Source of the DNA: Roseomonas aerilata DSM 19363
Lineage (GTDB): Bacteria; Pseudomonadota; Alphaproteobacteria; Acetobacterales; Acetobacteraceae
Direction: 5' to 3'
Length of the DNA: 64,000 nucleotides
Assembly (NCBI RefSeq): GCF_000711725.1
Contig: NZ_JONP01000001.1
Span: forward strand, 1-64,000
Positions 34,564-46,600 of this stretch are shown in pieces. Position numbers and translations under genes: made by a program. How positions within the stretch are numbered: the stretch's first letter is position 1; every line of letters starts with the position of its first letter. Under the pieces are notes generated by a model. That model did not search any database, had not been told where the DNA came from, and saw only the letters and a list, made by a program, of their open reading frames with translations.

Positions 34564-34932
34564 TCAGGCCGCCTGGTTGGACCGGCGCTGGTCGTTCGCA
34601 GCCGCCGGAACCGGCTTCTGCACGGCGGCGCGGGGGGCGCGCACCTCGCGCTCCGGCTGCATGCGGCCGCTGAGGATGGAGGGAATGTCGCTCCGGGTGA
34701 TGCCGATATCGGCGAGCTCGCGGTCGGTCAGGGAGAGCAGCTCGGCCTCGGCGCGGCGGCGCTGCATCCAGGCGGCGAAGCCGGAGACCATGCGCTGCAG
34801 GGCGGAGGTGATCACCGCGTTCCGGGCCTCGTTGGCCTGGCGCAGGAGCTCGATATTGCTGATCGGCGCGAGGTTCGCCGGGTGCGGCATCATCGGCGCG
34901 GGGTTGTGCGCCTGGGAGATGCGGGGGTTCAT
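34564..34932 (-). CDS. DUF1127 domain protein
   Basis: A 122-residue protein. The DUF1127 core is ISNIELLRQANEARNAVITS to RRAEAELLSLTDRELADIGI, then TRSDIPSI, in which the LTDRELADIGITRSDI stretch is diagnostic. Both ends are longer than in the typical 40-70 residue proteins (Pro/Asn-rich before and PEREVRAPRAAVQK after). Small DUF1127 proteins in alphaproteobacteria bind RNA or affect phosphate, polyamine or small-RNA regulation; the role of this longer form is unknown. A TATAGT hexamer on the minus strand (35004-35009) is a likely -10 box. Confidence 0.88.
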   Translation of the reverse strand: MNPRISQAHNPAPMMPHPANLAPISNIELLRQANEARNAVITSALQRMVSGFAAWMQRRRAEAELLSLTDRELADIGITRSDIPSILSGRMQPEREVRAPRAAVQKPVPAAANDQRRSNQAA

Positions 34933-35003
34933 TGCTTCTGTCCGTGTCGAGGGCGGCGTCCCGCGGGAGCCCATGCTGCCGCTGCCCGCCCGTCTGGTGC
35001 GGA

Positions 35004-35009
35004 ACTATA
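35004..35009 (-). promoter_or_regulatory. Likely -10 box of the DUF1127 gene
   Basis: TATAGT on the minus strand matches a sigma-70 -10 box in an otherwise GC-rich region 72 bases upstream of the DUF1127 start. A recognisable -35 is missing at the usual distance, so the call rests on the hexamer only. Confidence 0.3.
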
Positions 35010-35107
35010 TGGACCCGCTGGCGTCACGAATGTCGTGCTGTTCATGTGATCAAGCCATGCACCGGCAGCATGGGTAATTGGGGAACCATGTCTTGTTTAA
35101 CCAACTG

Positions 35108-36880
35108 GTGACAAATCCTTCTGCGACTCGTCTCACGGCGCTCCGCCAGGAACTCCTTCGCCAGGGGGTCGAAGGCTTCATCGTCCCCCGCGCCGACGAG
35201 TTCCTCGGCGAGTATGTTCCCCCCTCCGGCGAGCGCCTGGCCTGGCTGACGGGATTCACCGGTTCCGCCGGCCTCGCCATCGTCCTGCCCGAGTGCGCCG
35301 CCGTCTTCTCGGACGGCCGCTACACCACGCAGCTCGCCCAGGAGACGGACCCTGAACTCTGGGAACGGCGCCACTTCACCGAGCAGCCGCCCGTGGACTG
35401 GCTGAAGGAGCACGCGGCCGGCCGGCGGATCGGCTACGATCCCTGGCTGCACCCTCAGGCCGCGCTCGACCGGCTCGCCGCCTCCGGTGCCATTCTCGTC
35501 CCGCTGGCCGACAACCCCCTGGACGCCGTCTGGACCGACCGGCCGGCCGCGCCCTCTGCCCCGGCCGAGCCCTGGCCGGAGGCCCTTGCCGGCCAGTCAT
35601 CCACCGAGAAACGGGAGGCGATCGCGGCGGAGCTGCGCGGGGCAGGGCAAGGGGCCGTCGTGCTCTCCGATGCCCATTCGGTCGCCTGGCTGCTCAACAT
35701 GCGCGGCGGGGACCTTGCCCATACGCCGCTCGCCCTTGCCTTCGCCCTCCTGCGTGACGACGCCAGCGTCACCCTTTTCATGGACCCCGCCAAGGCCGGG
35801 CCGGCCCTGCGCGAGGCGCTCGGCAACGCCGTCTCCATCGAGCCTCGGTCCGGGTTGGCCGGGGCGCTCGCGGCGCTTCGCGGCCGCACCGTCCGCACGG
35901 ACCCCGAGGCCACGCCCGTCTGGTTCGCAAACACCCTTCGCGCCGCAGGCGCCGAACTGGCGGCCGGTCCGGACCCCGTGCGCCTGCCCCGCGCGACCAA
36001 GAACCTCGCCGAGCAGGAGGGCAGCCGCGCCGCCCACCGCCGCGATGCCCGCGCCATGGTGCGCTTTCTCGCCTGGTTCGCCGACCAGGCGCCGCGCCGC
36101 GGCCTGACCGAGATGGCCGCCGCCGAACGCCTCCTTGCCTTCCGCCGGGAGGAGGAGCGGTTCCGCGCCGAATCCTTCCCCGCCATCGCTGGCGCGGGGG
36201 AGCACGCCGCCATCATCCACTACCGCGCGACGCCGGCGACGAACCGCGCCGTAAACCCGGACGAGTGCTTCCTGCTCGATAGCGGCGGCCAGTACCTGGA
36301 CGGCACCACGGACATCACCCGCACCCTCTGGACCGGCCCCGGCGCGCCGCCCGCGGAGCTCCGCACCCGCTACACCCTCGTGCTGCGCGGCATGATCGGG
36401 CTGGCCGCCACGCGCTTCCCCGCGGGCGTCGCCGGTCCGCATCTCGACGCCATCGCCCGCCGCCCGCTCTGGGAGGCGGGGCTCGACTACGACCACGGCA
36501 CCGGCCACGGCGTCGGCGCCTTCCTCTCGGTGCATGAGGGGCCTGCCGCCTTCTCCCGCGCCGCCGCCAACGTGCCGCTGCGGGAGGGGATGATCCTTTC
36601 GGACGAGCCGGGCTTTTACTTGCCGGGCGCCTACGGCATCCGGATCGAGAACCTGCTTCTCGTCCAGGCGGATAAGGAGGTGCCGGGCCCGCGCCCCTGG
36701 CTGCGCTTCGAGACCCTCACCCTTGCGCCCTTCGAGCGCGCGTTGATCGACCCCGCCGGGCTCGTACCTGCCGAGCGGGAATGGATCGACGCCTATCACG
36801 CCCGCGTCCTGGCGGAGGTCTCTCCCCGGCTGGACGAGGCCACCGCCGCCTGGCTCCGGGAGGCCTGCGCACCGCTCTAG
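35108..36880 (+). CDS. pepP: Xaa-Pro aminopeptidase (aminopeptidase P, M24B family)
   Basis: A 590-residue three-domain enzyme with two N-terminal creatinase-like domains and a pita-bread catalytic domain. The metal ligands are visible: Asp in CFLLDSGGQYLDGTTDITRT (two), His in DYDHGTGHGVGAFLSVHEG, Glu in EGMILSDEPGFYLPG and Glu in GIRIENLLLVQADKE. It removes N-terminal residues before proline in the cytoplasm. The start is ambiguous. A TTG at 35078, a TTG at 35093 and the GTG at 35108 are all in frame, none with a clear ribosome binding site; the GTG gives the protein-like start TNPSATRLTALRQELLRQG. The symbol is by family; E. coli PepP is shorter. Confidence 0.9.
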   Translation: MTNPSATRLTALRQELLRQGVEGFIVPRADEFLGEYVPPSGERLAWLTGFTGSAGLAIVLPECAAVFSDGRYTTQLAQETDPELWERRHFTEQPPVDWLKEHAAGRRIGYDPWLHPQAALDRLAASGAILVPLADNPLDAVWTDRPAAPSAPAEPWPEALAGQSSTEKREAIAAELRGAGQGAVVLSDAHSVAWLLNMRGGDLAHTPLALAFALLRDDASVTLFMDPAKAGPALREALGNAVSIEPRSGLAGALAALRGRTVRTDPEATPVWFANTLRAAGAELAAGPDPVRLPRATKNLAEQEGSRAAHRRDARAMVRFLAWFADQAPRRGLTEMAAAERLLAFRREEERFRAESFPAIAGAGEHAAIIHYRATPATNRAVNPDECFLLDSGGQYLDGTTDITRTLWTGPGAPPAELRTRYTLVLRGMIGLAATRFPAGVAGPHLDAIARRPLWEAGLDYDHGTGHGVGAFLSVHEGPAAFSRAAANVPLREGMILSDEPGFYLPGAYGIRIENLLLVQADKEVPGPRPWLRFETLTLAPFERALIDPAGLVPAEREWIDAYHARVLAEVSPRLDEATAAWLREACAPL

Positions 36881-36947
36881 CCCTCCGCTTCGCCACGCCC
36901 CTAGAATGAAGGGCGCGGCGCCGCGCCGCCGGAAGAGGAAACGAACC

Positions 36948-37922
36948 ATGCAGAGGCGCACCCTTCTGGGCGCCGCCGCGCCGGCCGTGCTGGCCGCGGC
37001 CGGCGCCCGCGCGCAGACGGCCCGCAGCTACGCGACCCGTCCCGTCCGCATCATCGTCGGCGTCGCGCCGGGTGTCGGCACCATCGACCTCACCGCCCGG
37101 GCGGTGGCGGAGGTGATGGCGGAATCCCTCGGACAGCCTGTGGTGGTGGACAACCGGCCCGGCGCCGCCAGCATCATCGCGGTCGAGGCCGCGGCCCGCT
37201 CCCCGGCCGATGGGCACGTGCTGTTCATGGGCGGGGTGGACGCCATCGTCCACTCCTTCCTCCTCGCCGGGCGCCAGCCCATGGATCCTTTCACGGACTT
37301 CACGCCCATCTCCCGCGCCACGCGGGACCATTGGATGGTCGTGGCCAATCCCGAACTCGGCGTGAACACGCTGGCCGACCTCGCCCGCGTCGGGAAGCAG
37401 CGCTCGGGCGAGCTGAACTACGCCTCCTTCGGCGTCGGCACGCTCTTCCACCTGGTGCCCGCCCGCCTTGCGCAGCGCCTGGGCTTCGAGGCGGTGCACG
37501 TGCCCTATCGCGGCGACTTCACCTCCGACCTGCTCGCCGGGCGCGTCTCCTATGTGGTGCAGCCGACCGCGCTGCTGCTGCCGCACGTCCTCGCCGGCCG
37601 GCTGAAGGCGCTGGCGGTCCTCTCGCCCGAGCGCATCCCGCAGCTGCCGGACGTGCCGACCATCGCGGAGGCCGGGTATCCCGACCTTGGCTTCAACATG
37701 GGCATCATCCTCTTCGCCCCCGGCGGCACGCCGCCCGCGGTCGTGTCGCAGATCAACGCCGCCTATGACCGCGCGGCGAAGGCGCCCGCGGTCCGCAGCC
37801 GGCTGGCGGACCTCTCGCTGGAAACCGTGGGCGGCTCGGTCCAGGAGGCGACGGACTACACGCGCTGGATGCTCAACTTCATCGACGACATGCGGGAGAA
37901 GGTGCTCGGCGCCGCCCGCTAG
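36948..37922 (+). CDS. Bug/TctC-family substrate-binding protein
   Basis: A 324-residue binding protein, the fourth of its family in this window. It has a signal peptide (QRRTLLGAAAPAVLAAAGAR). VRIIVGVAPGVGTIDLTARA departs from the usual PGGxxD loop: the glycine-rich loop reads APGVGTID, not PGGGTD. GQPVVVDNRPGAASIIAVEA and AVHVPYRGDFTSDLLAGRVS are regular. The ATG at 36948 is preferred to upstream codons because the signal starts there and GGAAGAGGAA precedes. It lies 67 bases after pepP, possibly in the same unit. Confidence 0.9.
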   Translation: MQRRTLLGAAAPAVLAAAGARAQTARSYATRPVRIIVGVAPGVGTIDLTARAVAEVMAESLGQPVVVDNRPGAASIIAVEAAARSPADGHVLFMGGVDAIVHSFLLAGRQPMDPFTDFTPISRATRDHWMVVANPELGVNTLADLARVGKQRSGELNYASFGVGTLFHLVPARLAQRLGFEAVHVPYRGDFTSDLLAGRVSYVVQPTALLLPHVLAGRLKALAVLSPERIPQLPDVPTIAEAGYPDLGFNMGIILFAPGGTPPAVVSQINAAYDRAAKAPAVRSRLADLSLETVGGSVQEATDYTRWMLNFIDDMREKVLGAAR

Positions 37923-37931
37923 CGCCGCACC

Positions 37932-38561
37932 TCAGGGGCGTTGGACGAGAAGCCGCGCCCCGAGCCCGAGGAAGATCACCCCCGCCGCCCCGTGCAGCCA
38001 CCGCGCCGCGCGGGCGGAACGCGCGAGCCGCGCCGAGGCCCGGCCCGCCCCCGCGATCAGCGCGGCGAAGAAGGGCACCGAGAGCAGCGGCAGGAGCGGC
38101 CCGAGCAGGAGCATCTGCACCCAGGGCGCCGCCCGGTCGGGCGCTACGAACTGCGGCAGGAAGGCGAGGAAGAAGAGCGCGACCTTTGGGTTGGTCAGGT
38201 TCGTCAGCGCCCCCTGCAGCACCACCCGCCGCGCCGCCACTGCCGAGGGCTCAAGGGCCGGCGCGCCCTGCCAGGCCGCCCGCAGCGCCCCAATCCCCAG
38301 CCAAACAAGGTAGGCAGCGCCCGCCAGCCGCAGCGCCGTGAACAGCGCGGGCGAGGCCGCCAGCAGGGCCGCGACCCCGAGCGCGGCGGCGATCACATGC
38401 ACCGTCGCCCCGCACCAGATTCCGATCGCCGCCGCCCAGCCCCGGTGCGCCCCGCCCGCCAGCGTTTGGCCGAGCACGAACATCATGTCAGGCCCCGGCG
38501 TGAGCACCACGATGATGCTGGCCAGCACGCAGGCGAGGAGGAGGGCAGGATCGACGGGCAT
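37932..38561 (-). CDS. LysE/RhtB-family exporter
   Basis: A 209-residue membrane protein with about six hydrophobic segments. ASIIVVLTPGPDMMFVLGQT is the N-terminal family motif, GIWCGATVHVIAAALGVAAL the second segment, and GALTNLTNPKVALFFLAFLP the conserved NPK motif. It resembles homoserine/threonine exporters. It converges on the Bug gene with nine bases between stops and faces a 208-base gene-free stretch (38562-38769) before the MHS transporter; I see no clear promoter there. Confidence 0.92.
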   Translation of the reverse strand: MPVDPALLLACVLASIIVVLTPGPDMMFVLGQTLAGGAHRGWAAAIGIWCGATVHVIAAALGVAALLAASPALFTALRLAGAAYLVWLGIGALRAAWQGAPALEPSAVAARRVVLQGALTNLTNPKVALFFLAFLPQFVAPDRAAPWVQMLLLGPLLPLLSVPFFAALIAGAGRASARLARSARAARWLHGAAGVIFLGLGARLLVQRP

Positions 38562-38769
38562 GGCCAAAGGCTGCCGCCGCGGGTCGCCGAGGTCGAACGA
38601 CTTCCCCTGATCCCGAGCATCAGCCGCCCTGATGACGCGTTCGGACCTGCCCTTCCGGCATGGCTCGCCTGCCCGATCCGTGATGGTCGGCGCGACGGCA
38701 CGACACGATATTGCGTCGCACCATGCCCGTGAGAAAGCTTCCGTCGGGCGACGACCGGAACCCGATCTG

Positions 38770-40086
38770 ATGAACGACTCAGCCGCCCCGCCGCTTACCC
38801 GACAGGACATCCGCACCCTCTTCCTTGCCTCCCTCGGCGGCGCGCTGGAATTCTACGACTTCATCATCTTTGTCTTCTTCGCCGTGACGATCGCGAAGCT
38901 CTTCTTCCCGCCGGACATGCCGGAATGGATGCAGCAGATGCAGGCATTCGGCATCTTCGCCGCCGGCTACCTGGCGCGCCCGCTGGGCGGCGTCGTGATG
39001 GCCCATTTCGGCGACCTGTTCGGGCGCAAGCGCGTCTTCACCTTCTCGGTTTTCCTCATGGCCGTGCCCACCCTCGTCATGGGCCTGCTGCCGACCCATG
39101 CCGCCATCGGCGTGGCCGCCCCCATCCTCCTGTTGCTGATGCGCGTGCTCCAGGGCGCCGCCATCGGTGGAGAGGCGCCGGGCGCCTGGGTCTTCGTGGC
39201 GGAGCACGTGCCCGCGCGCCGCGTGGGCCTCGCCTGCGGCATGCTCACCGGCGGGCTGACCGGGGGCATCCTGCTCGGCTCCCTCATGGCGACGGGCATC
39301 AACCTCGCCTACACGCCTGCCGAGGTCACCGACTTCGCCTGGCGCATCCCCTTCATCACCGGCGGCCTCTTCGGCCTGCTGGCGATGTATCTCCGCCGCT
39401 GGCTGCACGAGACGCCCGTCTTCGAGGCCATGCGCCGCCGCGCCGGCCCCGCGCGGGAGATGCCGATCAAGACGGTGCTGCGCGGGCAGGGAGGCTCGGT
39501 CGCGATCTCGATGCTGCTGACCTGGATGCTGACGGCCGCCATCGTGGTGGTCATCCTGATGACGCCCGCGCTGTTCCAGAAGCTGCACGGCCTCTCGCCG
39601 GCCACCACCCTCTCGGCCAACGTGGCCGCGACGGCGACGCTGACGGCCATGGCGGTCGCCTACGGCGCGCTGATGGACCGCTTCGGCGCGCTCCGCGTGG
39701 GCGTCGCCGGCAGCCTGCTGCTGATCGCCGCGACCTACGCCCTGTACTACGGCACGGAGGCGAACCCGGCGAACCTGCTGCCCCTCTATGCCCTGGCCGG
39801 CGCCTCGGCGGGCATCATCACCGTGGTGCCCTTCGTGATGGTCGGCGCCTTCCCGGTGGCGACGCGCTTCACCGGCGTGTCCTTCTCCTACAACGTCGCC
39901 TACGCGGTCTTCGGCGGTGTCACCCCGCTGCTCGTCTCCCTGCTGATGGCCTCCGACCGCCACGCCGCCGCGCATTACGTCGGCGCGGTGGCGCTGATCG
40001 GCATGGGCGCGCTCGCCTGGAACGCGGCCCGCGCCACCCGCCCCGCCGCGGCCGCGCTGCCGGAAGGGCGGCCCGCCATCCGCTAG
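38770..40086 (+). CDS. MFS transporter, metabolite:H+ symporter (MHS) family
   Basis: A 438-residue protein with about twelve hydrophobic segments. LFLASLGGALEFYDFIIFVF is the MHS N-terminal signature and HFGDLFGRKRVFTFSVFLMA the loop 2-3 motif with the GRK basic patch. RVLQGAAIGGEAPGAWVFVA and MALPAEVPAR-like VAEHVPARRVGLACGMLTG are also family-typical. MHS transporters import organic acids such as citrate, ketoglutarate, proline or betaine with protons. An ATG at 38770 lies in frame of an upstream open stretch. The substrate is unknown, but small carboxylates would fit the neighbourhood. Confidence 0.9.
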   Translation: MNDSAAPPLTRQDIRTLFLASLGGALEFYDFIIFVFFAVTIAKLFFPPDMPEWMQQMQAFGIFAAGYLARPLGGVVMAHFGDLFGRKRVFTFSVFLMAVPTLVMGLLPTHAAIGVAAPILLLLMRVLQGAAIGGEAPGAWVFVAEHVPARRVGLACGMLTGGLTGGILLGSLMATGINLAYTPAEVTDFAWRIPFITGGLFGLLAMYLRRWLHETPVFEAMRRRAGPAREMPIKTVLRGQGGSVAISMLLTWMLTAAIVVVILMTPALFQKLHGLSPATTLSANVAATATLTAMAVAYGALMDRFGALRVGVAGSLLLIAATYALYYGTEANPANLLPLYALAGASAGIITVVPFVMVGAFPVATRFTGVSFSYNVAYAVFGGVTPLLVSLLMASDRHAAAHYVGAVALIGMGALAWNAARATRPAAAALPEGRPAIR

Positions 40087-40159
40087 GCGGCGCGCCCGGA
40101 TTGCGCCCCGGCGCCTTCGGGTGGAGAAGCACCCGATGCGCCGGACCGCGGGATAGAGA

Positions 40160-41068
40160 ATGAGCGATGAAGGCACTCGCCAGGACGTCGTGCCGCCAGA
40201 CTACGCGGCCGGCGCCGGCCTGCCTTGGTGGGCTAAGGTGGCATCCAAGCTCGCCATCGCCGCGCTGCGCGTGCCGCCCGCCCTCCTGCGCCGCGCGGGC
40301 GTGAACCGGCACAGCTTCGTCGCGGAATCCGAAAGCCGCGTGCTGCACGAGCCCTGCACCCGCGCCGGGGAGTTCGCCAACCGCCAGGGCCGCCCGCCGC
40401 GCGGCGTGCTGGAACTCGGCCCCGGCCGCCTGGTGGTGCGCGCCCCCGCTTATGCCGCCCTCGGCTGCGCTCCCGTCTGGTTCGCCGATGTGGAGGACGA
40501 TGCGCCGGGGGACCCGGCCGCCTATGCGCGGGTGGCGGAACTCGCGCGCGGGATGGGTCTGCCCGCCCCGGTGCTGGACAACCTGCCCGACAAGGCCGCC
40601 GCCCTCGCCGCCTGCGGTGCCCGTCAGCTCATCGGCGGCACCGAGGTCCTGGCCGCCATCCCCGACGGCTCGGTGGAGCTGATCGTCTCCGATGTGGTGC
40701 TGGAGCATGTCCGGCGCGACGCCCTGCCGGGCCTGCTGGCCGAGTTGCGCCGTGTCGCTGCGCCGAACTGCCTCGGTGTGCATGCCGTGGACTTCCACGA
40801 CCATGTCGGCGGCGCGCTCAACACGCTTCGCTTCCCGCCCCGTTTCTGGGAGGGGCCGCTAGTCGCCCGCAGCGGCCTCTACGTGAACCGGCTGGGCCTC
40901 TCCGAAATTTTGGCCGCCTTCGAGAAGGCCGGCTTCGCCACGCGGCTGCGCGATGTGCGCCGATGGCCCGCGCCGCCCGCCGGCGCCGGGGCCGCGCACC
41001 CTTCGCTGGCCCGCCGCGCAGAGGACGAGCTCATCGCCTTCGCCCGGATCGAGGCGCTACCCGTCTGA
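40160..41068 (+). CDS. SAM-dependent methyltransferase-like protein
   Basis: A 302-residue protein. RGVLELGPGRLVVRAPAYAA resembles SAM motif I with the ELGPGR loop, PVWFADVEDDAPGDPAAYAR the acidic motif II, and GSVELIVSDVVLEHVRRDAL motif IV, where the usual D-x-x-H aspartate pair is SDVVLEH. GLYVNRLGLSEILAAFEKAG is the typical post-core helix. The core is class I and probably functional, but methyl-transfer activity is inferred. An N-terminal helix region (WWAKVASKLAIAALRVPPAL) may bind membranes. The family acts on small molecules or lipids; no substrate can be given. Confidence 0.78.
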   Translation: MSDEGTRQDVVPPDYAAGAGLPWWAKVASKLAIAALRVPPALLRRAGVNRHSFVAESESRVLHEPCTRAGEFANRQGRPPRGVLELGPGRLVVRAPAYAALGCAPVWFADVEDDAPGDPAAYARVAELARGMGLPAPVLDNLPDKAAALAACGARQLIGGTEVLAAIPDGSVELIVSDVVLEHVRRDALPGLLAELRRVAAPNCLGVHAVDFHDHVGGALNTLRFPPRFWEGPLVARSGLYVNRLGLSEILAAFEKAGFATRLRDVRRWPAPPAGAGAAHPSLARRAEDELIAFARIEALPV

Positions 41069-41072
41069 ACCC

Positions 41073-44027
<2,955 letters not shown>

Positions 44028-45707
44028 TCAGGCCGCTCCGGCCAGCAACTCGTCCGCCGCCGCCCGCGCCGCCTCGGTCACGCGCTCGCCCGCCAGCATC
44101 CGGGCGATCTCCTCGCGCCGGGCCGGCACGTCGAGCGGCACCACACGCGTCTCCGCCCGGTCGCCGCGCACGCCCTTGGCCACCTGGAAGTGCCGCGCCC
44201 CGCGCGCCGCCACCTGAGGCGAGTGCGTCACCACCAGCACCTGCAGCCGCTCCGCCACCCGCGCCAGCCGCTCGCCCACCGCGGCGGCTGTCGCGCCGCC
44301 GATGCCGCTGTCCACTTCGTCAAACACGAGCGTCGGCACGGGCGAGCCGCGCGCCAGCACGACCTTCAGCGCCAGCATCAGGCGGGACAATTCGCCGCCC
44401 GAGGCGATTTTCGCGAGCTGCCCCGGCTTCTGACCGGGATTGGTGGTCACGAGGAAGGTCACGCGGTCCTGCCCGTCCGGGCCCCAGGCGCTCTCCTCGC
44501 GCGGCGCGATCTCGATGTGCAGCCGGGCGCGGTCCAGCTTCAGCGGCGCCAGCTCCTTGGCCACCGCCTTCTCCAGCTTCTCCGCGTGCTCCCGCCGCGC
44601 GGCGGTCAGGGCCTCGGCGGCCGCGACGTAACCCGTCCGCGCCTCCCGCGCCGCCGCGTCCAGTGCCGCCACGCGCCCGGTGCCGGCATCGAGGTTCGCC
44701 AGCCGGTCCCGTAGCGAGAGGAGATGTGCGGGGAGGTCCACCACGGCCACCGTGTATTTCCGAGCCGCCGCCCGCAGCGCGAAGAGCCGCTCCTCCACGG
44801 TCTCCAACCGGCGCGGATCAGGCTGGGCGTCGCTCGCCAGCCGCTCCAGCACGTTCTCTGCCTCCGCCAGCGCGTCCTGCGCGGCGGCGAGGGCGGTCAG
44901 GGCGGCATTCGCCTCCTCGCTCGGCGGCGTCAGCCGCTCCAGCGCGCGGGCGGCATTGCGGAGCGCGGCCGCGGGCGCGCCGCCGCCGCGACGGTCGCGC
45001 GGCTGGATCTCGGACAGCGCCGAGGCGATCGCCTCCGCCCGCCGCTCGCTGCCCTGCAAGCCCTGGCGCTCCGAGGCCAGTGCGTCCTCCTCCCCCTCCT
45101 GCGGGGCGAGGTCGGAAAGCTCCTGCACGGAATGCCGCAGCCATTCCTCGTCGCGCTGGGCAGCGGCGATAGCCTCGCGCGCCTCCTTCAGCGCCCGCTC
45201 CGCCCCGCGCCAGGCGCGATAAGCCTCGGCCACTGCGTTCCGCCGCGGGTCTAACCCGCCGAAGGCGTCCAGCAGGCCCGCATGGGTGGCGGGATCGGCC
45301 AGCCCTACCTGGTCGTGCTGGCCCTGCACCTCGACCAGCAGCGCGCCAAGGCGGCGCAGCAGCGCCACCCCCACCGGCTCGTCGTTCACGAAGGCCCGCG
45401 AGCGTCCATCGACGGTCACGATGCGGCGGAGCACGATCTGGTCATCCGCCTCGATGCCCTGCTCGGCCAGCAGCGCGTGCGCGGGATGCCCCGCAGGCGG
45501 GTTGAAGACCGCGACCACGCCTGCCTGGGCCTGGCCCGCGCGCACCATGCCGGCCTCGGCCCGCTGCCCAAGGGCAAGGCCGAGGCTGTCCAGCAGGATC
45601 GACTTTCCCGCGCCGGTCTCGCCGGTCAGCACCGAGAGGCCGGGACCGAAGGTGAGGTCCAGGCGCTCGATCAGCACCACGTCGCGGATGGAGAGGGAGG
45701 CGAGCAC
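44028..45707 (-). CDS. recN: DNA repair protein RecN
   Basis: A 559-residue SMC-like ATPase for double-strand break repair. Walker A is GETGAGKSI (residues 29-37). The central region from about 155 to 350 is heptad-rich coiled coil. The C-terminal half carries the signature KIASGGELSRLMLALKVVLA, Walker B VPTLVFDEVDSGIGGATAAA and VGERLARVAERLQVLVVTHS. The start is a GTG at 45707. It lies 21 bases after the bamD stop on the same strand, so the two may be co-transcribed. Confidence 0.95.
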   Translation of the reverse strand: MLASLSIRDVVLIERLDLTFGPGLSVLTGETGAGKSILLDSLGLALGQRAEAGMVRAGQAQAGVVAVFNPPAGHPAHALLAEQGIEADDQIVLRRIVTVDGRSRAFVNDEPVGVALLRRLGALLVEVQGQHDQVGLADPATHAGLLDAFGGLDPRRNAVAEAYRAWRGAERALKEAREAIAAAQRDEEWLRHSVQELSDLAPQEGEEDALASERQGLQGSERRAEAIASALSEIQPRDRRGGGAPAAALRNAARALERLTPPSEEANAALTALAAAQDALAEAENVLERLASDAQPDPRRLETVEERLFALRAAARKYTVAVVDLPAHLLSLRDRLANLDAGTGRVAALDAAAREARTGYVAAAEALTAARREHAEKLEKAVAKELAPLKLDRARLHIEIAPREESAWGPDGQDRVTFLVTTNPGQKPGQLAKIASGGELSRLMLALKVVLARGSPVPTLVFDEVDSGIGGATAAAVGERLARVAERLQVLVVTHSPQVAARGARHFQVAKGVRGDRAETRVVPLDVPARREEIARMLAGERVTEAARAAADELLAGAA

Positions 45708-45728
45708 GCCCGTCCTTCGGCCCGAGGC

Positions 45729-46583
45729 CTAAAAAACCGCTTCGACGACGCGCCGCAGCAACCCCGGCGGAGAGGTGTTCCGGTCCGCCGGCTGCGCGCC
45801 GTCCACCAGCAGCGCGTAGCTGTCCTGGTACCAGGGATTGCCGGGATAGTTGTGCCCGAGCACCGAGGCGGTCTTCCGCGCCTCCTCCGGCAGGCCCATG
45901 GCGAGGTAGATCTCGGTCAGCCGGTGCAGCGCCTCGGGCACGTGGTTCGTCGTCTGATAGTTCTCCACCACGTTGCGGAAGCGGAGGATGGCCCCTGCAT
46001 AGAGCCGCCGCTGCTGGTAGAAGCGTCCGATGTTCATCTCCTTGCCCGCCAGATGGTCCCGGGCAAGGTCGATCTTCAAGCGGGCGTCGCGTGCATAGGT
46101 GGAGTTCGGGAAGCGGTTCACCACGTCCTGCAGAGCCGCGAGCGCGGTTTCGGTGCCCGCCTGGTCGCGCTGGGCATCGGCGATCTGCTCGTAATAGCAG
46201 AGGGCGCGAAGATAATAGGCATAGGCAATGTCGCGATGCGCGGGGTGGAGCTGGATGAAGCGGTCCAGCTGTCCCAACGCCTCCGTGTAGCGGTTGCGGG
46301 AATACTCCGCGTAGCCGCTCATCAGCCGGGCATTGGTGGCCCAGGTGGAATAGGGGTGATCGCGCTCCACCGTGTCGAAGATCTCGATCGCCTGAGCGTA
46401 GCGCTCGGCCCGAAGTGACTCGAGCCCGGCGGCATAGAGGGCCTCCGGCGACATGTCGGCATAGGTCGGCCCCCTGCCGCGCAGGGAGTCTGATTTGCCG
46501 TTCCAGAAATCAAGGCTCTCGCATCCCCCGAGGGCCAGGGGCGCGAGGAGGACGGGCAGGATCGCGAGGCGACGGAGCTTCAT
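45729..46583 (-). CDS. bamD: Outer membrane protein assembly factor BamD
   Basis: A 284-residue lipoprotein with lipobox LGGC (Cys 21). Tetratricopeptide-like repeats begin with AGLESLRAERYAQAIEIFDT, then FIQLHPAHRDIAYAYYLRAL, then RFRNVVENYQTTNHVPEALH. BamD is the essential lipoprotein of the BAM complex that folds beta-barrels. The ATG at 46583 is fixed by the lipoprotein signal. A CTATAG promoter sits directly upstream. It follows lpxC on the same strand, an order common in alphaproteobacteria (ftsZ, lpxC, bamD, recN, ligA). Confidence 0.95.
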   Translation of the reverse strand: MKLRRLAILPVLLAPLALGGCESLDFWNGKSDSLRGRGPTYADMSPEALYAAGLESLRAERYAQAIEIFDTVERDHPYSTWATNARLMSGYAEYSRNRYTEALGQLDRFIQLHPAHRDIAYAYYLRALCYYEQIADAQRDQAGTETALAALQDVVNRFPNSTYARDARLKIDLARDHLAGKEMNIGRFYQQRRLYAGAILRFRNVVENYQTTNHVPEALHRLTEIYLAMGLPEEARKTASVLGHNYPGNPWYQDSYALLVDGAQPADRNTSPPGLLRRVVEAVF

Positions 46584-46594
46584 GGCGGCGGCTC

Positions 46595-46600
46595 TATAGC
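46595..46600 (-). promoter_or_regulatory. Likely -10 box of bamD, near-leaderless
   Basis: The minus strand reads GCTATA followed 11 bases later by the bamD ATG, with no Shine-Dalgarno between. The predicted transcript would have a leader of about five bases. The -35 region (CTGTCG at 17 bases) is weak. Two GC stems lie between this box and the lpxC stop: 46627-46645 (GGCACG/CGTGCC) and 46671-46691 (CCGGGCG/CGCCCGG), which may end lpxC transcription. Confidence 0.4.
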
